Positions 25,742-34,000 of a stretch of DNA of 34,663 nucleotides are shown piece by piece. This stretch comes from CAZRUA01 sp964603125. GTDB taxonomy: Bacteria > Bacteroidota > Bacteroidia > B-17B0 > Aurantibacillaceae. Position numbers and translations under genes: made by a program. Location of the stretch: the NCBI GenBank assembly GCA_964603125.1, contig CAZRUA010000029.1:1-34663 (forward strand), written 5' to 3'. Positions within the stretch are counted from its first letter, which is position 1; each line of letters begins with the position of its first letter. The notes beneath the pieces were generated by a model. The model had not been told where the DNA came from. It worked only from the letters and a program-made list of their open reading frames with translations, and ran no database searches.

Positions 25742-26434
25742 TTAGCTATCAGTGATAATCAGCTTTTGCTGCGCAATAAGGTTATTATTCTCCCATATTT
25801 GAATAAAGTACAAGCCATTTGCAAAACTATCTCTTTTTAATACAAACGATTCGCCGTTTATATTTTCTAGTTGCTTCACCATTTGTCCATAGCAATTCAT
25901 AAAAGTTATGGTTGCGTTGTTAAATACTTTTTCAGGTTTCAAAACTGTTTGTGACGAAAAAGGATTTGGGGAAATTCCAATTTCATTACTTTCAATCTCC
26001 GATAAACCAATAAGTCCACAAGCCCCTGAGTTACTAACTAATGAATAATCATAGACTACTGGGGAGCAAGATTGAGTAATTGTAATTGTTCCACTTCCTG
26101 TATTATTCAACGTTACTGTTGCTGGGTTGCAGATTACAGAAATGTCTTGCGAAGATGCATTATTTATTATACAACCAGGCTTAGCGTATACATTATCACC
26201 AGCCGAGTTGATAATATTTACTGTAACATTACTCTCGCAAACATAATTATCGCCTTGAGATGAAGCTATGGTCACAGTTAGTCCACTACAAATCCAATAG
26301 TTAGTTCCGATACCATTTATTGTTGTATTGCTTGTAATTTGCGTGAAGCCGATAGGATAAATTGGGAGTGTGCACTGAGCTTGTCCTTTACAACAACCAA
26401 AAATTATTAAAAATAGTACTAGTGCCTTTTTCAT
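25742..26434 (-). CDS. Small T9SS-secreted protein with C-terminal sorting domain
   Basis: A 230-residue protein. A signal peptide (KKALVLFLIIFGCCKGQAQ) is followed by a beta-rich region of about 120 residues. Short Asn/Thr/Ser/Val repeats there (VTVNIINSAGDNV, CIINNASSQDISV, VTLNNTGSGTITI) suggest a small right-handed beta-solenoid. Residues about 150-230 form a type A T9SS sorting domain: ISPNPFSSQTVL at its start, MNCYGQMVKQ, and the ending LIAQQKLIITDS. It should be exported by Sec and then carried across the outer membrane by type IX secretion. It lacks a recognisable enzyme domain. It lies alone between the TonB receptor operon and the serine operon. Confidence 0.9.
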   Translation of the reverse strand: MKKALVLFLIIFGCCKGQAQCTLPIYPIGFTQITSNTTINGIGTNYWICSGLTVTIASSQGDNYVCESNVTVNIINSAGDNVYAKPGCIINNASSQDISVICNPATVTLNNTGSGTITITQSCSPVVYDYSLVSNSGACGLIGLSEIESNEIGISPNPFSSQTVLKPEKVFNNATITFMNCYGQMVKQLENINGESFVLKRDSFANGLYFIQIWENNNLIAQQKLIITDS

Positions 26435-26507
26435 TGGTTTAAATTTAAGTACTTACATTTTAATTCAAATATTCACTATCCATTAAAATTACAACATCAC
26501 TGTAAAA

Positions 26508-26515
26508 CAAATATA
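26508..26515 (-). promoter_or_regulatory. Possible -7 element for the small T9SS protein
   Basis: On the minus strand this reads TATATTTG, fitting TAnnTTTG, about 74 bases upstream of the ATG at 26434. No TTG is present at 19-21 bases upstream; the nearest is 12 bases away. Confidence 0.3.
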
Positions 26516-26572
26516 ATCAATTCTACACAATAATAATCTCAGTAAGCTAACTCAAAATTCACTAAGCACGAG

Positions 26573-26653
26573 ACTAATTTCATCCACCGGATTATTCCAC
26601 TAATTTCATCCACTGGATTACTCCACTAATTTCATCCACCGGATGAAATTAGT
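26573..26653. repeat. Three 26-bp tandem repeats ending in a 13-bp hairpin
   Basis: Units start at 26573, 26599 and 26625. Each begins ACTAATTTCATCCAC. Units 1 and 2 continue (C or T)GGATTA(T or C)TCC; they differ at only two positions. The third runs into the exact reverse complement of its first 13 bases: ACTAATTTCATCC (26625-26637), loop ACC, GGATGAAATTAGT (26641-26653). The right arm overlaps the stop codon of the DUF1015 gene (26649-26651). Units are contiguous with no spacers, so this is not a CRISPR array. There is no T tract, so it is not a standard terminator. It may belong to a dispersed intergenic repeat family. The rest of 26435-26572 shows nothing beyond a possible -7 box. Confidence 0.9.
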
Positions 26654-27896
26654 CCTCCAAACTATAAATGACTAAGCCGCTTCGCATTTTAGGTTCAACC
26701 CAAGTTGATTTTGGCGGCATAATATTATTTGTATCGGCAATCCATTTTAAGTGCTCCATGGTTACTGGATACAAACCAAAAGCACAAGCAGCCTTGCCTT
26801 CATCAACATTTTTCTTTAGTTCTTCGGCTCCTTTAATTCCAGGTACAAAACCAATTCGCTTATCGGTTTTTAAATCATTAATGTTTAGTATCGGAGATAA
26901 AATATGTTGCGTTAAAATTTGTGCATCCAAGCTTCCAACTGGATCTTCGGTAAAATAAGTTCCTTGCTTTGCTAATAAAGAATACCATTTACCACTTAGA
27001 TACATGCTTATTTCATGCTTTTCCTGTGGTTTATAAATAGATTCCTTTTGTTCCTTCACCGTAAATTTCAAAGAAATTTTTTTAATAAACTCCTTATCTG
27101 TAAATCCATTTAAATCGCGCACAACACGATTATAATCGTAAATTCTTAATTGCGTTTCTGGAAAGAAAACACCCAAATAAAAATTAAACGCTTCTTCGCC
27201 TGTATAACTTTTACGAGTTGAACGCCGTATTTTACCTAGTAATGCGGAAGATGCACTTCTATGATGACCATCTGCAATATAAATAGAAGGTATGTTTGAA
27301 AATTGTTTTGCTATCGTTTGTACTTCTTTTTTATCAGAAACAATCCATAAGGAATGACGAACTTTATCTGTTGTAGAAAAATCGTAATCAGGACGAGAAG
27401 CAACATGCTTATTAGTAATGGTATCGATTACCTCATCATTTGGATAACAAAATAAAACAGGCTCGGCATTAAACTCGCATACTTCAAGATAATCCTTTAA
27501 TTTTTCTTCTCGAACTGTTAAAGTTTGCTCATGCACTTTTATTACACCGTTTAAATAATCATCAATACTTGTACAAGCAATAATTCCTATATAAGTATTT
27601 GTTTCCTTTACTTGACGGTAAATGTAATAACATGGACTTTCATCTCGTAAAAATATTTTTTCCTTAACAAAAGATTTGAAACGATTTTTAACTTTCGCTA
27701 AACGCTCGCGCGAACCCGGTTTAGTTTTTACACCGTCTCCAAAGTCAGGATTAATAACATGTAAAAAAGAATAAGGATTTCCTCCCAACTTATCTTTTAA
27801 TTCCGCAGGATTGTAGCCATCAACACTTCTAGAAGCAACAAGATGCACCTTGTCGTTTTCTGGACGTATTGCTCTAAACGGAATTACTTTTGCCAT
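26649..27896 (-). CDS. DUF1015-family protein of the serine biosynthesis locus
   Basis: A 415-residue soluble protein of the DUF1015 (COG4198) family, of normal length. Conserved points are the N-terminal IPFRAIRP and SRSVDGYNP, KVHEQTL (120-126), RHSLW (180-184) and YIADGHHRSASS (206-217). DGHHR is also the nucleotide/phosphate-site motif seen in ParB/Srx-fold serine kinases such as SerK, so phosphoserine or serine chemistry is a possible role; this is inferred. It lies 59 bp downstream of serA in a serC-serA-DUF1015 order, which I recall from other Bacteroidota. No serB is present here. A 25-nt stem-loop lies 21 bases before its start. Confidence 0.9.
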   Translation of the reverse strand: MAKVIPFRAIRPENDKVHLVASRSVDGYNPAELKDKLGGNPYSFLHVINPDFGDGVKTKPGSRERLAKVKNRFKSFVKEKIFLRDESPCYYIYRQVKETNTYIGIIACTSIDDYLNGVIKVHEQTLTVREEKLKDYLEVCEFNAEPVLFCYPNDEVIDTITNKHVASRPDYDFSTTDKVRHSLWIVSDKKEVQTIAKQFSNIPSIYIADGHHRSASSALLGKIRRSTRKSYTGEEAFNFYLGVFFPETQLRIYDYNRVVRDLNGFTDKEFIKKISLKFTVKEQKESIYKPQEKHEISMYLSGKWYSLLAKQGTYFTEDPVGSLDAQILTQHILSPILNINDLKTDKRIGFVPGIKGAEELKKNVDEGKAACAFGLYPVTMEHLKWIADTNNIMPPKSTWVEPKMRSGLVIYSLED

Positions 27897-27916
27897 TTTT
27901 TTTCCTTTATTGGTCT

Positions 27917-27941
27917 AGTTCTTAGCTGCGCCGGAACTGAC
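27917..27941 (-). repeat. Stem-loop element in the serA-DUF1015 spacer (copy 2)
   Basis: AGTTC (27917-27921) and GAACT (27934-27938) form a short stem around a 12-base loop. The 25-base element matches the one in the serC-serA spacer at 20 of 25 positions, and both arms are identical. It ends 21 bases upstream of the DUF1015 start codon. A cis-acting RNA site, a protein-binding site or a dispersed repeat are possible. Confidence 0.6.
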
Positions 27942-27955
27942 TATTAAATAATTTA

Positions 27956-28906
27956 TTATTTCAAAGCGTCAATTAACTTTTCAGCTAACTCTACTCCTAT
28001 TCTTTCTTGAGCTTCGTTAGTTGCTGCACCAATATGAGGAGTTAACGAAATACGTGGGTTCTTTAAAATTGCTTCGCTTGGGCGAGGTTCATTCTCAAAT
28101 ACATCCAATGCTGCATGCATAACATGTCCTGAGTTTAAATACTCCAACAAATCATCTTCATTGATAACACCCCCACGAGCAGTATTTACTAAGCAAACAC
28201 CTTTTTTCATAGTTGCTAGTTGAGCATTACCAATCAGTTTGCCTCCTGGAACGTGGAATGTAATATAATCTGAATTTTTCAAAACCTCATCTAAACCAAT
28301 TGTTGCAATCTTAACTGAAACCTTTTGAGTTCCATTAATTGTTAACACAACTTCAGCCTCATTTACATAGGGGTCGAAAGCCAAAACTTTCATTCCACAA
28401 CCTAAAGCAATTTTGGCTACAGTTTGTCCAATACGACCAAAACCAACAATACCAATTGTTTTACCGTTTAATTCAACACCTTTTGCGTATTTCTTTTTAA
28501 GTTCCTCAAATTTTTCGGAACCAGAGTTTGGCATAAATCTGTTACTATCATAAATAAAACGACTCATCGCAAAAATATGTGCCATAACAAGTTCGGCAAC
28601 AGAATTAGATGATGCAGCAGGTGTATTAATAACATTTATTCCTTTGGAACGAGCATAGTCCACATCAATGTTATCCATACCAACACCTCCACGACCAATC
28701 ACTTTTAAATTTGGACAAGCATCGATAATATCTTTACGGACCTTAGTTGCACTGCGCACAGTTAAGGCAGCGTATTGCTTTGCATTCAATTCCTCTATAA
28801 GATTTTCTTGAGCCACTTTTTCTGTAACAACAGTAAAACCAGCTTTTTCAAGTAATTGTTTTCCTATTTCATCGATGCCGTCGTTGGCAAGTATTTTTTT
28901 TGACAT
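27956..28906 (-). CDS. serA: D-3-phosphoglycerate dehydrogenase
   Basis: Oxidises 3-phosphoglycerate to 3-phosphohydroxypyruvate with NAD+, the first step of serine synthesis. The 316-residue protein is the short form without a C-terminal ACT domain, so serine feedback through ACT is not expected. The NAD site GIVGFGRIG is at 152-160. Catalytic residues are R244 (NTARGG), E273 (DVFENEP) and H291 (HIGAA). A substrate-binding RSATKV is at 51-56. It follows serC after 82 bp; that spacer carries a stem-loop 22 bases before the start. Other D-2-hydroxyacid dehydrogenases are similar, but the serC context supports SerA. Confidence 0.94.
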   Translation of the reverse strand: MSKKILANDGIDEIGKQLLEKAGFTVVTEKVAQENLIEELNAKQYAALTVRSATKVRKDIIDACPNLKVIGRGGVGMDNIDVDYARSKGINVINTPAASSNSVAELVMAHIFAMSRFIYDSNRFMPNSGSEKFEELKKKYAKGVELNGKTIGIVGFGRIGQTVAKIALGCGMKVLAFDPYVNEAEVVLTINGTQKVSVKIATIGLDEVLKNSDYITFHVPGGKLIGNAQLATMKKGVCLVNTARGGVINEDDLLEYLNSGHVMHAALDVFENEPRPSEAILKNPRISLTPHIGAATNEAQERIGVELAEKLIDALK

Positions 28907-28927
28907 TATATTCTATTTATGTTTTTC

Positions 28928-28952
28928 AGTTCTTAACTAAGTCCGAACTGAC
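28928..28952 (-). repeat. Stem-loop element in the serC-serA spacer (copy 1)
   Basis: CAGTTC (28927-28932) and GAACTG (28945-28950) form a 6-bp stem around a 12-base loop, 22 bases upstream of the serA start. The 25-base stretch shares 20 positions with the element before the DUF1015 gene; differences fall in the loop region. No copy is seen upstream of serC. Confidence 0.6.
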
Positions 28953-28988
28953 AGTTAACACTATTTGTTCGTACTCTAACTTTTCGTG

Positions 28989-30062
28989 TTATGCAAATTT
29001 CTTTTCAAAAGCTTGCATTACTTCAACCAATGCATTTACACTCTCTAATGGTAAAGCATTGTATAATGAAGCACGGTAGCCACCTACATCTCTATGACCT
29101 CGAATACCACTAATATTAGCTTCCTTCCACATTTTATCAAACTCAGGTTCTAATTCAGGCTTGTTGGTTAAGAAACAAACATTCATATTACTTCTATCTT
29201 CAACTGCAGTAGTGCCATAAAACAAAGAGTTTCTATCAATTTCATTGTAAAGTGCATCAGCCTTTTGTTGGTTTACTTTTTCTATCCAAGCGATACCACC
29301 GTTTTTCTTTAACCATTGCATAGTTAAAAGCGTTACATAAATTGGAAACACAGGAGGTGTATTATACATACTCTCACCTTTGATGTGCACACTGTAATCC
29401 AACATACTTAGCATTTTACGACCTGTTTTGCCCAATACATCCTTACGCACCATTACCATTGTGCTGCCGGCTGGCCCCATATTTTTTTGAGCACCTGCAT
29501 ATATTAAAGCAAAATCATTTGCATTTACTTTACGGCTAAAAATATCTGAACTCATATCACAAACCATTGGAATTGGCGATTTTGGAAACTCCTTCATTTG
29601 AGTTCCGTAAATTGTATTATTAGATGTTATGTGCAAATAATCAGCATCTGTTGGAATCGTGTATCCTTTTGGAACATAAGAAAACTTTTTATCCTCGCTT
29701 GATGCGATAACATTTACATTGCCGATAATTTTAGCTTCTTTAATAGCTTTGCTAGCCCACACACCTGTGCTTACATACGCAGCTGTGCCATTTTCGCGAA
29801 GTAAGTTATAAGGCACCATAGCAAACTGTAAGCTTGCACCACCACCTAAGTACATTACTTCATACTCATCACCAACCTCAAATAATTCTTTCACCAAACT
29901 GCGCGCCTCATCCATCACCTTTTCATAGTTTTTACTACGATGAGAGATTTCTAAAAGCGATAAATTAAGATTATCGAAATTAATACAAGCCTCAGATGCT
30001 TGTTGCAATACTTCTTGAGGCAAAATACCAGGACCGGCACTGAAATTATGAACTTTTGACAT
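28989..30062 (-). CDS. serC: Phosphoserine aminotransferase
   Basis: A PLP enzyme converting 3-phosphohydroxypyruvate and glutamate to phosphoserine and 2-oxoglutarate; it can also serve pyridoxal phosphate synthesis. The 357-residue length is normal. The start is HNFSAGPGILP. The substrate-site SHR is at 40-42, GGGAS at 73-77 binds the cofactor phosphate, and the PLP lysine is K193 in YAGAQKNMGPAG. The C-terminal GIRGHRDVGGYRASLYNA supplies substrate-binding His and Arg. It is the first gene of the serC-serA-DUF1015 set. No clear TAnnTTTG promoter is visible in the 67 bp upstream; TAATTTCA is a partial match. Confidence 0.97.
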   Translation of the reverse strand: MSKVHNFSAGPGILPQEVLQQASEACINFDNLNLSLLEISHRSKNYEKVMDEARSLVKELFEVGDEYEVMYLGGGASLQFAMVPYNLLRENGTAAYVSTGVWASKAIKEAKIIGNVNVIASSEDKKFSYVPKGYTIPTDADYLHITSNNTIYGTQMKEFPKSPIPMVCDMSSDIFSRKVNANDFALIYAGAQKNMGPAGSTMVMVRKDVLGKTGRKMLSMLDYSVHIKGESMYNTPPVFPIYVTLLTMQWLKKNGGIAWIEKVNQQKADALYNEIDRNSLFYGTTAVEDRSNMNVCFLTNKPELEPEFDKMWKEANISGIRGHRDVGGYRASLYNALPLESVNALVEVMQAFEKKFA

Positions 30063-30129
30063 AGGATTAAATTTGAGGTTGAAATTACAATTAATATTTA
30101 TTTCTCCGTTTGTTTTACCCCAACTTTAA

Positions 30130-30873
30130 TCAAAATAATAATATAAATTCCTTTATAACAGACTTACCTTCAAACCTGTATTGTTCCAAACTAATATTTA
30201 TAAACCTTTTGCCATTTTTATCCAGAAGTCCCATTTTTACGGTACACTTTCCATTTGGAGGAGAATTTACCCCGTTATACCCTCTACTACTATCCCTAAA
30301 TTTATAATTACCGTTCCATTTATGAGCTTTCCATGTGCTTCCTAAGGTATTAACCGAATCCTTTGCACTAACAACTCCTTTATAATCAAGCACACAACCA
30401 TTTAAAACAATTGGTCCGTTTAAGCCTATTTTGCATCTATTTAAGAAACTAAGTTTACCCGACGATTCAATCTCAATTTGTTTACCATCATTGAAGAATT
30501 TGAGCTTTTCATTACCCGTAGCAATTAGTTTAGGCACCCTTAGCTCACTTAACATTAGGTTGTATTCGGCTTCTGTAATCCCAAGCAAAGGATTATAAGG
30601 TAATTCACCCCCATTTTTATTAACTTTAATACTAGCCGCAAACCAATCCTTGTTTGATAAACATGCAGAATCAAATCGATGTAGAATGCTTAACGTTTTC
30701 TGGCTAATTGCAAAACTATCCAGCACCTCAGCATTAACTGCATTATCAAATAGTAAGTTACCTATATCTTCCTCTCTATTGCCTGTAATTTCAAATTTAT
30801 CAGGCTTTTTGCGCAAATCGCAAGAACTAAAAATCAAAATAAGTATTGATATGAGGCAAATTGTTTTTTTCAT
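30130..30873 (-). CDS. Lipoprotein of unknown function
   Basis: A 247-residue lipoprotein. I start it at MKKTICLISILILIFSSC (modified Cys 18), because a further upstream ATG at 30903 only adds ten residues before the signal. The body is mixed alpha/beta with no family I recognise. Residues about 130-247 are beta-rich, with three more cysteines and a segment SPPNGKCTVKMGLLDKNGKRF. It is 67 bp upstream of serC on the same strand, but nothing links it functionally. The 186-base gap upstream (30904-31089) shows only a weak TTTCTGA/TCAGAAA inverted repeat. Confidence 0.8.
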   Translation of the reverse strand: MKKTICLISILILIFSSCDLRKKPDKFEITGNREEDIGNLLFDNAVNAEVLDSFAISQKTLSILHRFDSACLSNKDWFAASIKVNKNGGELPYNPLLGITEAEYNLMLSELRVPKLIATGNEKLKFFNDGKQIEIESSGKLSFLNRCKIGLNGPIVLNGCVLDYKGVVSAKDSVNTLGSTWKAHKWNGNYKFRDSSRGYNGVNSPPNGKCTVKMGLLDKNGKRFINISLEQYRFEGKSVIKEFILLF

Positions 30874-31089
30874 GGATAAAAAATTACAAAGTAAATTTAG
30901 CATAATTTTATTTATAGCGAATTTAGTTACTAGTAAGCATAATGCGTTTTATAAAAAATTCATAGTTATACTTTAATCTCATCTATAATACTATAAGAAC
31001 TTTTATTAGTCCGTTTTTCTGACACAAAGTGCTTTACAAACAAAATCCATCAGAAACTGAAGAAAATAGCAAGTGAAATTTAGACTGGT

Positions 31090-34000
31090 TTAATTAACAA
31101 CTATTTTAACTACAGCTTCGCTTTTACTCGAGATAGATTTAACAAAATAAATCCCTGTTGCAAAATTTTGCATATCTATTACAACAGATGCTTGCTTTGT
31201 ATTATAAGCTCCCAGGTTCTTAACCTCATTACCAATACCATCATATACTGTATAACTAACTTTCGTTATATCATCAAAAGTTTGATTCAACAAAAATTGA
31301 TTTTGACTAATTGTGTTAATTTGAATCCCTGTATTAGAAAAATGTTCATTCAATGAAACCATGTTTGCAATTACATAAACTACTTTTGTAACAGTATCAA
31401 TACAACCATCGTTACTTTGAGCGATTAATGATACATTATATATTCCAGGAGCTTCATATATATAATTTGCATCGCCTACTGAGCTTGTATTCCCATCACC
31501 AAAATCCCAAATATAACTTGTTGCATTTTGCGAATTATTCACAAAATTAATTTGCCCATTTGCGCTTAATCCTCCTGTAAAATAAACTGTATCCACACTG
31601 CTAAATGATGCATTGGGTAATTGAATTGGATTAATCCAGTAGTCAACATTTGCATTATCGCACATGCCAACTGTATTAATTTGCAGTGAATACATTCCAG
31701 CTGAAAGATTATTTATAGTATCGGATGAAGTAACATTTAAATTACTTTCAATTAATTGATTATTACTATCATACCAGTAATAATTCCAAGGGCCATTGTT
31801 TGCGCCGCTTGCTATAATACTTGCTGAATGAATATTATCACAACTAAGAGCTGTTTGACTTGAATTAACATTTAGAGGATTAATAGTTATAGTTAAAATA
31901 AATCTTGCTTCTTGAGTAGTATCTGATAAAAAGAACAAGTAATCACTAGATTTTAAATCAGTTGTAATGGATGTATGTTTATCATACAAATTAATACATG
32001 CGCCAGGAGGAAAAGAACCTATGTTTGAAGTAGAAATAACATAGTTTCCGGAAAATCCAGTTTTAACAAGCACTGGTATTGAAACATTACCACCAAGTGG
32101 TGCTATGGCGCTAATTTGAAAATCAATTGTATCATACATTAACGCTATAGTTGGCACACTTAAATTACCAGGAGCTAATTTAAAAGCATCAAACTCTGAA
32201 TCAAAACCATCATTAGCTCCATTTTGCAGATACAAAACTGTTTCATCCGTGTAAAATGCATTTGCATCTGTTAAATGTAAACGCATTAATGCTTGCGGCA
32301 CAGAGGTTATTTGCGCATTAGGAATTTGACGCAGAAATGTTGGGTTTCCAGCTGCTTTTATTGCCTCAGTTGCACTAAGCGAAGTTGCCCCTGTTGAATG
32401 AACATAAAATGCTTGAGACATTGGTATTGTATCACCAATACCTCCTGCCCCAACAGCAGGACTACTAATACCATTTACATAAGAAGCATGTGCGCCAGCT
32501 CCACCATTTAAATCAGCATTATAAACGTAAATTGCATTATCAATTCCGGTTGTTGAACCTTTTAATAAACTCCACTTTATTGGTGATGGATATGGATTAG
32601 AGATTAAATTCCAACCGTCTTCATTTGGCAACCCACTGTTAGTATAACTAATTGGTATGGTTTTATTAAATTTTGTAACAGTTCCCGTAACATCCAAATT
32701 TAAATTATTGGTTGTTATGGTTCCGTCCCCCAAATACACCCAGTATCCAACTCCAGGAATAATTGGATCATTAATAGTATTTATAGCTGTATAGGATGCT
32801 GCATCTTCAAACTGTCCGGCAGGAGATTCATTGTAACTATATATAGATAAAAAACCACCCGCTGTTCCATCTGGGCAAGTTGCACAACTAATTGGAATGT
32901 TATCATCCCAAGCTGAAAACGTTAACGCGGATGACATTGGTGTTCCAATCAGAGCCCAACCTGTATAACCACCTGGGGCAAATCGCTGAGCGGTTACATT
33001 ACCTGTAATATCTCCTGTGCCTGTAATTTGCCCAATCCTTCCTGTAGCTGCAGCGGAAGATAGTAATGTAAAGACTTTTGAATTGGTATTAAACACACCG
33101 TTATTTAAACTAAGCGTGCCAATCATATTTTCATTTTGATTTAAGATTGCACCTGCATTATTATTCAAAGTTAGATTATAAAAATTCGTAACGCTAGTTC
33201 CGCCAATACTTTGATTTGTTGTACCATTTAACAAAATTGTCCCTGAACGAGTAGTTAAGGTTCCACTATTTACAAAATTGCCTTTTACTGTTAATTGATA
33301 ATTAGAAGTGCTTACATCAACAACACTCCCTGTAATTGTGAAATTACCATTAGCGGTAATTGCGCTATTGAATAATTTTGAACCTGCACCATTAAAAATT
33401 AAATTATTAAAAGTTTCGCCGCCTGATTTAAAAAGAGTTTGACTTGTAGAGCCTGAAAATGTGGTTGTTCCGGTTCCTGGTGTAAAAACTCCACCATTAT
33501 TAGTCCAGTTTCCTCCTAAAGTAATATCCAAATTATTTGCATTTAAATTGCCTGCTGTAATTGTAACATCCTTAATAACATTTAACGAATTGGTTAAAAG
33601 TTGTGCGGTTGCGTTAGCATTAAACACTTTTAAATTACCAACAGGGAAACTTGAATTAATTGTAATTACTTCAGCTACAGTTGGAGTTGCTGTGTTTCCA
33701 ATTTGCAAGGTTCCTCCGGTAACAGTTCCGCTTGAAGCACCCGTATTTACAAATCCCAAATTAGAAGCTCCCCCTCCTTTCCTCACAATAATAATATTCC
33801 CTCCAGTCATATTAAATTGTGAACCCGTACCAGCAATTTGGAAAGGAGCAATTGTTGTGCTTGTAGAACCAACCGATGGAACAATAATATTTCCATTACT
33901 AATACTTACTTTTGAAAGATTATTAATTCCAATTGCATAATACTTACCCGCAATATTCAACGTACCATTTGAAACCGTAACATATCCTCCGTTTGAAAGT

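Noticed and set aside
25673..25745. CCCCCTAA and TTAAGGGGG as an inverted repeat around the end of the small T9SS gene
   Set aside because: The arms match only with a gap and are about 60 bases apart; the nearby TGAAG/CTTCA hairpin is only 5 bp. Neither supports a terminator call.
26573..26653. Short CRISPR array
   Set aside because: The three units are contiguous with no unique spacers, and no cas gene is near.
33461..33940. 159-codon plus-strand open frame
   Set aside because: It is antisense to the repetitive beta-helix part of the large T9SS protein, has Val/Pro-rich composition typical of such shadows, and lacks gene context.
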